A program made the position numbers and the translations under genes. A stretch of 64,000 bases of DNA. Source: Aeromicrobium panaciterrae (GTDB lineage: Bacteria; Actinomycetota; Actinomycetes; Propionibacteriales; Nocardioidaceae). The notes beneath the pieces were generated by a model that had not been told where the DNA came from, did no database searches, and saw nothing but the letters and a program-made list of their open reading frames with translations. Below, one piece after another: positions 18,005 through 26,209 of the stretch. The stretch spans positions 930,001-994,000 of the forward strand of contig NZ_JAVDWH010000001.1 in NCBI RefSeq assembly GCF_031457275.1. Reading direction: 5' to 3'. Within the stretch, counting starts at the first letter, position 1; every line of letters begins with the position of its first letter.

Positions 18005-18850
18005 ATGAAGAGCAGTAACCCCGTCTTTGCTCGCAGCGCCGAGTTCAATGGCAAGGGCACCGCCACTGCCAGCGATCCGTCGCAGTGGCAGATCGACCTG
18101 AACGGCGAAGGTTCGCCCACCCACACGGGTCGCGGCACCGGCCGTATGACGCTCGACAACGTCGTGGAGAAGACAGCGATCTCGCTCGGCCTCCTCGCCA
18201 TCGCAGCGGCCATCACCTGGTTTGCCATCGGCAACCTCAACTCCGGTGACGTCACCGCAGACGATGCGGCCTACGGCAAGGCGTTCCTCTTCGCCATGGG
18301 CGGCGCCATCATCGGTCTCGTCCTGTCACTGGTCAACTCGTTCAAGAAGGTCATCAGCCCGCCACTCGTCATCGCATACGCGGTCGTCGAAGGTGTGTTC
18401 GTTGGCGCGTTCTCCAAGGTCGTCGCGAGCTATGTCGGCGATCCGACGGTCGTGTTCCAGGCAATCCTCGCGACGATCGTCGCCTTCGGTGGAACTCTGT
18501 TCGCCTACAAGTTCTTCAACATCCAGGTGACCGACAAGTTCCGCAAGGTCATGACGATTGCGATCTTCAGCTTCGTCGGCGTCATGCTGATCAACTTCGT
18601 TCTGAGCATCACGGGCGTCCTTGATAACGGCGGCCTGCGCGGCTTCACCGGACTCGGACTGGTTGTGTCGGCGATCGCCGTCGTGCTGGCCGTGTTCATG
18701 CTGATCATGGACTTCGACTACGTCGAGCGCGGCATTGCTGCCGGCCTGCCGGAGCGCGAGTCCTGGCGTGCAGCGTTCGGTCTGACCGTCACGCTGGTGT
18801 GGCTCTACATCGAGCTGCTGCGCATCCTCGCGATCCTGCGTGGCGACTGA
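18005..18850 (+). CDS. Bax inhibitor-1 / YccA family membrane protein
   Basis: A 281-residue protein of the BI-1/YccA superfamily, which forms a seven-helix pH-sensitive Ca2+ leak in characterised members. A polar N-terminal ~50 residues is followed by seven hydrophobic helices. The family features are YVGDPTVVFQAILATIVAFGGTLFAYK, the tandem acidic sensor region LIMDFDYVERGIAAGLPERESWRAAFGL and a terminal WLYIELLRIL. It is preceded by GGAGGG and a leader hairpin. A strong terminator follows. Confidence 0.92.
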   Translation: MKSSNPVFARSAEFNGKGTATASDPSQWQIDLNGEGSPTHTGRGTGRMTLDNVVEKTAISLGLLAIAAAITWFAIGNLNSGDVTADDAAYGKAFLFAMGGAIIGLVLSLVNSFKKVISPPLVIAYAVVEGVFVGAFSKVVASYVGDPTVVFQAILATIVAFGGTLFAYKFFNIQVTDKFRKVMTIAIFSFVGVMLINFVLSITGVLDNGGLRGFTGLGLVVSAIAVVLAVFMLIMDFDYVERGIAAGLPERESWRAAFGLTVTLVWLYIELLRILAILRGD

Positions 18851-18864
18851 TACTCAAGCAAGAC

Positions 18865-18900
18865 AAGAATGGCCGGTCCCTTCGGGGCCGGCCATTCTTT
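18865..18900. terminator. Rho-independent terminator (likely bidirectional)
   Basis: A stem of about 15-16 bp pairs AAGAATGGCCGG with CCGGCCATTCTT, capped by a CUUCGG-type tetraloop. It has one G-U pair, and T-rich sequence follows it. It lies between the converging BI-1 and GDSL genes and has A-rich bases on the left, so it may stop transcription from both sides. Confidence 0.9.
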
Positions 18901-18921
18901 GCTTTGTAGGGGCGCTGCGCG

Positions 18922-19848
18922 TTAGGACCTGGTGAGTACGAGGCGTCGGCGACGCAGCACGCTGGCGAAGCGACCGTTGCGTACGACCTGTGTGCCCGGC
19001 TGCTCCGCAGCCTGAGTCGCGGCGTCGCTGAGCGACATGACATCGCGGGGCTGGCCAGAGTCGAGGAATTCCTGTTCTGGATCGTGGAGCGATGCGGCGA
19101 CAGCAGGTATGAGCACCGAGACCATGTTGGCGTAGCCCGCAGCCGATGGGTGAAAACGGTCGTCCCCAAACATCGCGTCCAGCTGCTCCCGGAACAGTCC
19201 GCCAAGCAGGTCGCCCAACGAAACGGCACGACCGCCCGCGCCGACGACGGCCATGGTCTGCTGGCGGGCGAGGCGGCGGCTCCAGTGCATCGCCACCTGG
19301 CGCAGAGGCGGGAGGATCGGTCGCACGGTGCCGAGATCGGGACAGGTGCCAACGACAACCTCGCACCCGTCGTTGGTCAGCTGGGTGACGACATCGGCAA
19401 GTCGGCGTGCCGATGTGCGTGGTGGCACGCGGTGCGTAACGTCGTTGGTGCCAACGATGATGACCGCGACGTCCGGCTTGAAGTCCTTGGCGAGCTCGAG
19501 CTGGGCCTTGAGGTCTGACGTCTGCGCACCGACCACGGCGTGGCAGCGCATTTCGACCTGGGCGTCAAGCATGTGTGCGAGTCCGACGCCAATCAGGCCT
19601 GCCGGCGTGGTGTCGGACGTTGTCATGCCGTAGCCCACGGCGGCGGAATCGCCGATCACGAGACAGCGGATCGTACGTCCGGCCTGCGCCTCACCGTAGA
19701 GGCCGTCTGGTGCCGGCGGGCGTTCGTCAGTCGTACCGATCGCGCGTCGAGCCAGCACCGCTTCGCCCATCAAGGTCGCGTAGAGGCTCGACAAAGTCAC
19801 CGCTCCGCCTCCAAGGGCGAAGGTCGCGACTTTGCGTGTACGTGCCAT
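18922..19848 (-). CDS. SGNH/GDSL hydrolase with N-terminal anchor
   Basis: A 308-residue esterase/lipase-like enzyme. A hydrophobic N-terminal segment (about 8-30) acts as signal anchor. The SGNH blocks are all present: VIGDSAAVGYG (block I, catalytic Ser), GTNDVTHRV (block III, Asn) and DDRFHPSAAGYANM (block V, Asp and His). It is probably exported and active at the envelope, with unknown substrate. The ATG is preceded by GGAGG, and TAGATT further upstream may be its -10. Confidence 0.88.
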   Translation of the reverse strand: MARTRKVATFALGGGAVTLSSLYATLMGEAVLARRAIGTTDERPPAPDGLYGEAQAGRTIRCLVIGDSAAVGYGMTTSDTTPAGLIGVGLAHMLDAQVEMRCHAVVGAQTSDLKAQLELAKDFKPDVAVIIVGTNDVTHRVPPRTSARRLADVVTQLTNDGCEVVVGTCPDLGTVRPILPPLRQVAMHWSRRLARQQTMAVVGAGGRAVSLGDLLGGLFREQLDAMFGDDRFHPSAAGYANMVSVLIPAVAASLHDPEQEFLDSGQPRDVMSLSDAATQAAEQPGTQVVRNGRFASVLRRRRLVLTRS

Positions 19849-19904
19849 ACCTCCAATCTACGTCGGGTCAACAATGAAAATTGTGTATATGGCGAGGTCA
19901 GAAT

Positions 19905-19931
19905 GAACCTTGGTTCAACATAAGGTGAACC
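19905..19931. promoter_or_regulatory. Inverted GGTTCA/TGAACC repeats over the tyrosine phosphatase promoter
   Basis: GAACC-TT-GGTTC (19905-19916) overlaps a second inverted pair, GGTTCA (19912-19917) and TGAACC (19926-19931). TAAGGT (19921-19926) lies inside and ends 6 bases before the GTG at 19933. This is the layout of a repressor site on a leaderless promoter. Confidence 0.4.
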
Positions 19932-19932
19932 T

Positions 19933-20622
19933 GTGCGACACGACTATGTACCCAATTTGCGAGATGTGGGCGGCGTCGTGACGGACGACGGCAGCGAAGT
20001 ACTCACCGGTCGCGTCCTCCGCAGCGCCATGCCGCACGCGAAGGATGCAGTGCCCGAGGGGATTGCCTGGCCCCCGGCTGTGGTGATCGACCTTCGATCC
20101 GACGGCGAGAGCGAATCGATCCACCCGCTTGCTCAGCAGGGATCGCGCATCGTCAATCTTCCGTTGCTGAGTGCGCTGCGCCCCGACCTTGCGCCGCCGG
20201 AGGACCTGCACGGCCTCTATCTGCTGGTGCTCGATCACGCGTCGATGTATCTCGTGGAGCTCGTACGAGAGGTCTCGCTGGCATCTGGCGCGACACTGAT
20301 CCACTGCGCTGCGGGCAAGGACCGCACGGGGATCTCGGTCGCCCTTCTGCTCAGGCTCGTGGGCGTGTCCCGCGAAGACATCCTCGCTGACTATCAGTTG
20401 ACGGAGGATTCGACGAAGGCGATCGGCGCCCGCCTGCACAAGCTTCCGGGCCGCAAGCACCGCGCGTCACTGCCCGCGGCTTTCCTCGAAGTGTCCACGG
20501 AGGCGATCACCGGCGTTCTGGATGTGTGGGATGAGCACGAAGACGGAGTTCAGGGCTGGTTCCGAAGCATCGGCGGCGACGATGAACTCATCGCTCAGCT
20601 GCGCCGTACTCTGGTTCGATGA
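19933..20622 (+). CDS. Tyrosine-protein phosphatase (PtpB-like)
   Basis: A 229-residue protein/lipid tyrosine phosphatase. It starts with the family element PNLRDVGG and carries the P-loop HCAAGKDRTG (His124, Cys125, Arg131), the signature of secreted or cytosolic PtpB/MptpB-like enzymes. No signal peptide is present. The GTG start follows TAAGGT by 6 bases. It is coupled to the pirin gene by an ATGA overlap. The physiological substrate is unknown. Confidence 0.91.
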   Translation: MRHDYVPNLRDVGGVVTDDGSEVLTGRVLRSAMPHAKDAVPEGIAWPPAVVIDLRSDGESESIHPLAQQGSRIVNLPLLSALRPDLAPPEDLHGLYLLVLDHASMYLVELVREVSLASGATLIHCAAGKDRTGISVALLLRLVGVSREDILADYQLTEDSTKAIGARLHKLPGRKHRASLPAAFLEVSTEAITGVLDVWDEHEDGVQGWFRSIGGDDELIAQLRRTLVR

Positions 20623-21533
20623 GCGCGACACCGGGAGTGCGAGATCGCCTCGTGGAATCCCGCATCGTTCCGCTCGGCGGTGTCCGGGGACTGTCGGTGC
20701 ACCGGACGCTTCCACTGCGTGGATTGCCGACCGTCGGGCCTTGGTGCTTCGTGGATCAGTTCGGACCAACGTTCTCGCGTATGGAGGTCATGCCGCACCC
20801 ACATACGGGCCTGCAGACCGTTACGTGGCCGCTGGTCGGTGAGATCCGGCACCGAGACAGTCGCGGCAGCGATGTCGTGCTCAAGCCTGGTGAGCTGAAC
20901 CTGATGACCTCGGGCGATGGCGTCTCTCACTCCGAGTTGTCTGTCGGTACCAAGCCGACCGTGATGCACGGGCTCCAGCTGTGGGTCGCCCTGCCCAACA
21001 GTCGTCGACTCGGTCCTTCGAACTTTGAGCACCACGCCAATCTTCCGCGAGTTGAGCGGGAGGGTTGGCAAGCCACGGTCATGATGGGCGAGTTCGAGGG
21101 CGCGAAGTCGCCAGCCACGACCTATTCGCCGATCGTTGGCGTCGAGTTGCGGCTCGGCCCGGGACGGTCCCGCATCCCTCTGGAGCCGGGCTTTGAGCAC
21201 GCGATCCTCGCGGTGGATGGCATGGTCATCGTGGATGAGCACATCGACGTCGGTCATCGAGAGATGTACTACTTCGAACCAGGCCGCAGGGAAGTGACGA
21301 TCGACGTACGTACCGACACGATCGTGCTGCTCATCGGCGGAGAGCCGTTCACCGAGCAGCTGCTGATGTGGTGGAACTTCATCGGTCGTACGCACGAAGA
21401 CATTGTCGAGGCACGCAACGACTGGGAGGCCGAGAGCGAGCGCTTCGGCTTCGTCGACGGGCACGACGGCGTACGAATTCCGGCGCCGCCAATGCCGAAT
21501 GTGCGTCTCACGCCGCGACGCCGAACGCTCTGA
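20619..21533 (+). CDS. Pirin family protein
   Basis: A 304-residue bicupin. The N-terminal cupin carries the metal ligands in PHPHTGLQTVTWPLVGEIRHRDSRGSD, and the GDGVSHSE motif follows. The C-terminal half ends with WWNFIGRTHEDIVEARNDWE, typical of pirins. Some pirins are quercetinases or redox sensors, and the role here is open. It overlaps the phosphatase gene by 4 bp. Confidence 0.92.
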   Translation: MSATPGVRDRLVESRIVPLGGVRGLSVHRTLPLRGLPTVGPWCFVDQFGPTFSRMEVMPHPHTGLQTVTWPLVGEIRHRDSRGSDVVLKPGELNLMTSGDGVSHSELSVGTKPTVMHGLQLWVALPNSRRLGPSNFEHHANLPRVEREGWQATVMMGEFEGAKSPATTYSPIVGVELRLGPGRSRIPLEPGFEHAILAVDGMVIVDEHIDVGHREMYYFEPGRREVTIDVRTDTIVLLIGGEPFTEQLLMWWNFIGRTHEDIVEARNDWEAESERFGFVDGHDGVRIPAPPMPNVRLTPRRRTL

Positions 21534-21579
21534 GCGCGCCCTGATTCAAGGGATGCGTCACACGGGGTTCCGCGCCGAC

Positions 21580-21612
21580 CAAGTTTCAGATACTGTCAGT
21601 ATCTGAAACTTG
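21580..21612. promoter_or_regulatory. 33-bp near-perfect palindrome upstream of SDR gene (candidate operator)
   Basis: Two 16-base arms (CAAGTTTCAGATACTG and its exact reverse complement) flank one central T at 21596. It lies 22 bp before the SDR start at 21635 and 46 bp after the pirin stop. No T-run follows, so a terminator is unlikely. Its length and symmetry suit a TetR-family repressor, and a TetR gene is 1.6 kb downstream. Confidence 0.65.
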
Positions 21613-21634
21613 AGACGTCCCCAACCCGAATGGA

Positions 21635-22459
21635 ATGGCAATGACTCACTTCACTGGCAAGGTCGCCGTCGTCACCGGAGCAGGCTCCGGCATTGGTCGG
21701 GCCCTGTCCGTCGAGCTCGCCCGCCGCGGCGCCAAGCTCGCCATCTGTGATGTCGACACGGTCGGACTCGCCGAGACTGAAGCGCTGGTCAAGGCTGAGG
21801 GAGCGGACGTCAAGGCCGATCACCTCGATGTGTCTCAGCGCGAGCTGGTTCTCGCCTACGCCGATGGAGTCGCCGCGCACTACGGCAAGGTCAACCTGGT
21901 CTTCAACAACGCCGGCATCGCGTTCACAGGCAACATCGAGGAGATGTCGTTCAAGGACATCGACCGCGTCATGGATGTCGATTTCTGGGGCGTCGTCAGC
22001 GGTACGAAGGCATTCCTCCCGCACCTCGTCGAGTCCGGCGATGGCCACATCATCAACATCTCGAGCATCTTCGGCCTGTTCTCCGTGCCGACGCAGGGTG
22101 CGTACAACGCGGCCAAGTTCGCCGTACGAGGATTCACCGAGGCGCTGCGCATGGAGATGATCCTCAACAAGCGCCCGGTCAAGGTCACCTGTGTTCACCC
22201 AGGCGGCATCAAGACCAATATCGCCAAGAAGCAGGAGCAGGTTGAGGGCGTTGACCACGACCAGCTCGCGAAGCAGTTCGACAAACTGGCGCGGATGTCG
22301 CCAGCCAAGGCAGCCAACATCATTCTCAAGGGTGTCGAGAAGAACAAGGCTCGCGTACTCATCGGTGCGGATGCCTGGGTGCTCGACAAGTTCGTACGGC
22401 TCACCGGTCCGCGCTACGCCCGCGGCGTTGCCGCGTTCAGCAAGCGCAACGGCCTTTAG
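21635..22459 (+). CDS. Short-chain dehydrogenase/reductase (SadH-like)
   Basis: A 274-residue classical SDR. It has Rossmann motif VTGAGSGIGRALS, NNAG, and the catalytic Ser with Tyr-x-x-x-Lys (NISSIFGLF...GAYNAAKFAVRGF). The C-terminal extension (VLDKFVRLTGPRYARGV) resembles the mycobacterial SadH/Rv3085-type alcohol dehydrogenases of lipid metabolism. It stands behind a 33-bp palindrome and so is probably repressible. Only a weak purine stretch precedes ATG 21635, and ATG 21641 is a possible alternative. Confidence 0.88.
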   Translation: MAMTHFTGKVAVVTGAGSGIGRALSVELARRGAKLAICDVDTVGLAETEALVKAEGADVKADHLDVSQRELVLAYADGVAAHYGKVNLVFNNAGIAFTGNIEEMSFKDIDRVMDVDFWGVVSGTKAFLPHLVESGDGHIINISSIFGLFSVPTQGAYNAAKFAVRGFTEALRMEMILNKRPVKVTCVHPGGIKTNIAKKQEQVEGVDHDQLAKQFDKLARMSPAKAANIILKGVEKNKARVLIGADAWVLDKFVRLTGPRYARGVAAFSKRNGL

Positions 22460-22499
22460 CGACCGATTCCGTCTGGTCTGGCCCGAGTAGGATTCGGCC

Positions 22500-23249
22500 A
22501 TGGCGGTTTCGGTGCTTCGAGGGCTTGATCTCCTCGAAGCGGTCGGTATGGGCGAGGTCGGTGTGTCCGAACTCGCTCGCCGTACGGGCTTCGACAAGGC
22601 GAGTGTGTCCCGTACGGTCAAAGCCCTCGTCGAGGCCGGATGGCTGTTCCGTGATGGCGACAAGGTCTCGCTTGGAGCGAAGTCGCTGACGCTTGGCGGC
22701 GCCACACCTCAGCGCGAAGCGGTCAACCGCGCGAACGAGATCGTCCGCATCGTCGGCGGGATCACGATGATGTCGTGTTTCGCCACCCAGCTGTACGGGG
22801 AGCAGCAAGCCATCATGGCTGCCTCTCAGGGCACAGGCATGCCAGTCATCGCGGCAGATGGCAGCCGCTACCCGACGTACGTCACGGTCAGCGGCTTGTG
22901 CCTGTTGGCGGCGCTGCCTCCCGCGGATGCTGACGCCGTTGTCGATGCCGCGGACCTCTCGGTGTTCAGCCCGGGGGCCATCTCGGGAGCAGACCAACTC
23001 AAGCAGGATGTCGCCACCGCGAGAGACGGCTCGATCGTCGTCGACCGGGGTCGCGCTGACCCGTCGTATGGCTGTGTCGCCAAGGTCTGGAACATCGAGG
23101 GCATGTCGACACCGATGTCGTTGTCGGTGTTGGGTCCGCTGACCAGGATCGATGCCGAGCTCGACCTGTGCGAGAGACTGCTGGTTGCCGCCACTGAGCC
23201 GGGGGCCGACCGGCTGTCGATCATGGCGGCATTTGCAGCAGGCAGTTAG
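22500..23249 (+). CDS. IclR-type transcriptional regulator
   Basis: A 249-residue regulator. The N-terminal winged helix is VSVLRGLDLLEAVGMGEVGVSELARRTGFDKASVSRTVKALVEAGWL. The rest is a GAF-like IclR effector domain (TYVTVSGLCLLAALPPADADAVV). TAGGAT ends 6 bases before the ATG, so it is expressed from its own leaderless promoter and not simply with the SDR gene 40 bp upstream. Its stop shares 4 bp with the TetR gene stop on the other strand. Confidence 0.85.
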   Translation: MAVSVLRGLDLLEAVGMGEVGVSELARRTGFDKASVSRTVKALVEAGWLFRDGDKVSLGAKSLTLGGATPQREAVNRANEIVRIVGGITMMSCFATQLYGEQQAIMAASQGTGMPVIAADGSRYPTYVTVSGLCLLAALPPADADAVVDAADLSVFSPGAISGADQLKQDVATARDGSIVVDRGRADPSYGCVAKVWNIEGMSTPMSLSVLGPLTRIDAELDLCERLLVAATEPGADRLSIMAAFAAGS

Positions 23250-23863
23250 CCCAAGAGCTCGGCGACACCCGATGGGCGTGAGGCCTCGGGGAGCGCGAGC
23301 AGTGTGGCCACGAGCGTCTGAGCAGCCAGCTCGCGGATCTCGTCGCGCTTGATGTCGGTGGTGTCGAGCCATTCGTGCGTTGCGCTGCGCAGGAACTGCA
23401 GCCAGCTGCGTACGGCGATCTTGGCCAGCGGTGACGGCTCGCGTACTGGTTCGACGGCGTCGAGGATGCGTTCGCTCTGCACGCGTATGTCGTCTTCGAT
23501 GATCGCCTGGATCTCGGGGTCGGCGGACGCGCCGCCATGGAATACGGCCTTCACTCCCATTTTGTGGCTCTCGCAGTACTCGAGATAGATCTCGATGCCT
23601 TGGTTCAGCTGCTCGAGGATCGGGAGCGCCGGATCGGGCTTGGTCAGCTCAGACATACGCCCGGACTCGCGGCGGACCATGGCGGCGAAGAACGCTCGCT
23701 TGGTCGGGAAGTAGTGATAGAGCAGGCCGCGGGAGACGCCAGCCTCCTCGGCCAGCAGCTCGATGTGGACGTCCTCGTACGACTTGTCGGCGAACAACTC
23801 GGCGCCAAGGTCGAGCAGCTGGTCCTGGCGTGCTTCGCGGCTGAGTCGCGTACGGGTGGCCAT
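23246..23863 (-). CDS. TetR/AcrR family transcriptional regulator
   Basis: A 205-residue repressor. The HTH is at about 15-60: DLGAELFADKSYEDVHIELLAEEAGVSRG with LLYHYFPTKRAFF. The C-terminal ligand-binding domain is all-helical, ending LPEASRPSGVAELLG. It is divergent from the P450 gene, the usual arrangement of a TetR repressor and its target. TAGTCT ends 6 bases before the ATG (leaderless). The ligand is unknown, with a fatty acid or steroid being plausible given the P450. Confidence 0.93.
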   Translation of the reverse strand: MATRTRLSREARQDQLLDLGAELFADKSYEDVHIELLAEEAGVSRGLLYHYFPTKRAFFAAMVRRESGRMSELTKPDPALPILEQLNQGIEIYLEYCESHKMGVKAVFHGGASADPEIQAIIEDDIRVQSERILDAVEPVREPSPLAKIAVRSWLQFLRSATHEWLDTTDIKRDEIRELAAQTLVATLLALPEASRPSGVAELLG

Positions 23864-23883
23864 ATGCCAAGACTACTTGACTT

Positions 23884-23926
23884 CGGTTCAGCACGGGCTA
23901 GGCTGAAACTACTAAATCTCGGTTCA
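23884..23926. promoter_or_regulatory. Repeated CGGTTCA elements between TetR and P450 genes
   Basis: CGGTTCA occurs at 23884-23890 and 23920-23926, with an inverted GCTGAAAC-like element between them. TAGGCT (about 23899-23904), a candidate P450 -10, sits inside. This is a plausible TetR operator zone. Confidence 0.35.
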
Positions 23927-23956
23927 ATAGGAGCCCGGCTTCACAAGGAGCACAGC

Positions 23957-25378
23957 ATGCGCAACGACTGGGGCGGCCAGACCTTCCCGCATCCTGTGGG
24001 CCGCAAGCCAGTCATCGGTGACGTACTTGGCGCAGATGTGAACGCTCCGCTGCAGAGCACCATGCGCCGCGCCGCCGACCTCGGCCCGATCTTCGAGATG
24101 CACATCTTCGACCAGAAGTTCGTGTTCGTCACGGGAGCCGAGCTTGCGGCCGAGATGTGTGACGAGTCGCGGTTCGTCAAAGGGCTTTCGCCGGCGCTCG
24201 TTGCGCTGCGGGAGTTCGCCGGGGAGGGCCTGTTCACGGCCTACAACGATGACACCAACTGGGCCCTCGCCCATGACCTGCTTCGCCCGGCATTCACGAA
24301 GGCGGCGATGCAGAGCTATCACCCGATCATGCTGGCCGCCGCGCAGGAGTTGTTCGATCTGTGGGACTCGCATGGCAAGCCGGTCGACGTATCAGCCGAC
24401 ATGACCAAGCTGACTATGGAGACCATCAGTCGTACGGCGTTCAGCACCGACTTCGGCTCATTCAGCCGAAGCGAGCCGCACCCGTTCATCCCGGCGATGA
24501 TTGCCGCGCTCAAGGCGGGTCAACGCAAGGGGTCGCTCAACGCGATGCCAGGTGCGTCGTTGCTCTCCAAGCGGATCGACAAGAAGAACGCGCACCACCT
24601 CGCGTACGTCGACCAGCTGCTAGACGGCATCATCGCCGAGCGTCGCGCTGGTGAAGTCGACGAGAGCGACCTCCTCGGCATCATGCTGCACACTCCGCAT
24701 CCCGAGACCGGGGCTCGGCTTGATGACGTCAACATCCGCCATCAGATCCTGACGTTCCTCGTCGCCGGACACGAGACGACGTCCGGTGCGCTGTCGTTCG
24801 CGCTCTACTACATCGCGCAGAACCCCGAGATCCTCGCCAAGGCGCAGGCCGAGGTCGACCAGATCCTTGGCCCTGACCGTGACGTCGAGCCGACTTTCGA
24901 GCAGGTCGCAAAATTCCGCTACTTGCGTCGAGTGCTCGACGAGGGTCTGCGACTGTGGCCGACGGCTCCCGCGTTCGCACGCAGCCCGCGCGAGACGACT
25001 GTCCTCAGCACTGGCCACACGATGCGGCCCGAGGACTGGGCCATCGTCATCCTGCCGATGATGCATCGCGACAAGGCGGTGTGGGGTGAAGACGCCGACC
25101 AGTTCGATCCGGACCGGTTCGTCGCCGAGAACGCTCGTGGACGCCAGCCCCACTCGTACAAGCCGTTCGGCACGGGCGAGCGCTCGTGCATCGGCAGACA
25201 GTTCGCCCTGCACGAGGCGATCCTGGTCTTGGCGCGCATGCTGCATCGCTATGACATCGCCGCTGACCCCAATTACGAGCTCGACATTGCCGAGCGACTG
25301 ACGCTGATGCCCAGGGGCTTCGAGCTCACGCTGACCCCGCGGGTACCTGCCGTGGTGCGTGAGCCAAGCGTCGTATGA
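23957..25378 (+). CDS. Cytochrome P450, CYP102-haem-domain-like
   Basis: A 473-residue haem monooxygenase. It has the I-helix AGHETTSG (270-277), the K-helix EGLRLWPT, and the haem loop FGTGERSCIGRQFA with Cys411 as thiolate ligand. The region FAGEGLFTAYNDDTNWALAHDLLRP closely resembles the haem domain of P450 BM3 (fatty-acid hydroxylase), but no reductase domain is fused and no ferredoxin gene lies nearby. ATG 23957 has AAGGAG 6 bases upstream. A longer in-frame extension to 23537 runs antisense through the TetR gene and is rejected. It lies 28 bp before a second SDR. Confidence 0.94.
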   Translation: MRNDWGGQTFPHPVGRKPVIGDVLGADVNAPLQSTMRRAADLGPIFEMHIFDQKFVFVTGAELAAEMCDESRFVKGLSPALVALREFAGEGLFTAYNDDTNWALAHDLLRPAFTKAAMQSYHPIMLAAAQELFDLWDSHGKPVDVSADMTKLTMETISRTAFSTDFGSFSRSEPHPFIPAMIAALKAGQRKGSLNAMPGASLLSKRIDKKNAHHLAYVDQLLDGIIAERRAGEVDESDLLGIMLHTPHPETGARLDDVNIRHQILTFLVAGHETTSGALSFALYYIAQNPEILAKAQAEVDQILGPDRDVEPTFEQVAKFRYLRRVLDEGLRLWPTAPAFARSPRETTVLSTGHTMRPEDWAIVILPMMHRDKAVWGEDADQFDPDRFVAENARGRQPHSYKPFGTGERSCIGRQFALHEAILVLARMLHRYDIAADPNYELDIAERLTLMPRGFELTLTPRVPAVVREPSVV

Positions 25379-25406
25379 CCCTTCCAACCCGTACGAGAGG
25401 ACGACG

Positions 25407-26207
25407 ATGACTCGTCAGACCATCAAGGGCGCCCGCGCGCTCGTCACCGGAGCAACCGGCGGCATTGGCCAGGAGATCGCTCGCGCTCTTCACGCAGAAG
25501 GTGCCGAGCTCGTGCTCAGCGGCCGTCGCGCGGAGATCCTCGAGCCATTGGCCAAGGAACTCGGAGCGCAGGTCGTCATCGCGGACTTGGCTGATCTCGA
25601 CGACGTGGCTCGGCTGCTCAAAGAAGCGGGCCCACTCGACATCCTCGTTGCGAATGCCGCGCTTCCCGCTTCGGGATTGCTGCTCGAGTACACACAGGAG
25701 CAGATCCTCCGTAACGTCTCGGTCAACCTGACGGTGCCGATCCTGATGGCTCGTGAGAGCGCAGCAGGCATGAGCGAGCGCGGGCACGGCCACATCGTCC
25801 TGATTGGCTCGGTGGCCGGCAAAGCTGCCTCAGCCGGCGCGTCGATGTACAACGCTACGAAGTTCGGACTGCGTGGGTTCTCCTTGGCGCTGCGGGAGGA
25901 CCTGGCCTCTGCGAATGTCGGTGTCTCGATCGTCGAGCCAGGATTTGTACGCGAAGCTGGGATGTTCATCGAAGCGGACGGCAAGCTGCCTCCCGGAGTG
26001 CGTACGGTCTCACCCCAGCAAGTTGCCAAGAAGGTCGTCAAAGCGATCAAGCGCAACAAGGGTGAGGTCGTCGTTGCACCGGTCGAGCTCCGCGCAGGTA
26101 CGGCAGTCGCCTCGGTATTCCCTGGAGTCGGCAGCAACGTCCAGAAGCGACTCGGCGGTCACAAGATCTTCGAGACCATGGTCGAAGGCCAACGCGCCAA
26201 ACGCTGA
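25407..26207 (+). CDS. Short-chain dehydrogenase/reductase
   Basis: A 266-residue SDR with VTGATGGIGQEIA (NADP/NAD loop), VANAAL, and the Tyr-Lys pair in GSVAGKAASAGASMYNATKFGLRGF. It shows features of the DltE-like group. ATG 25407 has a GAGAGGAC ribosome site, and the 16 extra residues upstream are not family-like. It follows the P450 by 28 bp in the same direction and probably oxidises or reduces the P450 product. That is inference from position. Confidence 0.9.
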   Translation: MTRQTIKGARALVTGATGGIGQEIARALHAEGAELVLSGRRAEILEPLAKELGAQVVIADLADLDDVARLLKEAGPLDILVANAALPASGLLLEYTQEQILRNVSVNLTVPILMARESAAGMSERGHGHIVLIGSVAGKAASAGASMYNATKFGLRGFSLALREDLASANVGVSIVEPGFVREAGMFIEADGKLPPGVRTVSPQQVAKKVVKAIKRNKGEVVVAPVELRAGTAVASVFPGVGSNVQKRLGGHKIFETMVEGQRAKR

Positions 26208-26209
26208 TC

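Noticed and set aside
21580-21612. Rho-independent terminator of the pirin operon
   Set aside because: The stem is AT-balanced with no following T-run, and the symmetry suits an operator better. Some termination activity cannot be fully excluded.
23537-23956. In-frame extension of the P450 by 140 codons
   Set aside because: Antisense to the TetR gene. A strong AAGGAG and the P450 N-terminus are at 23957.
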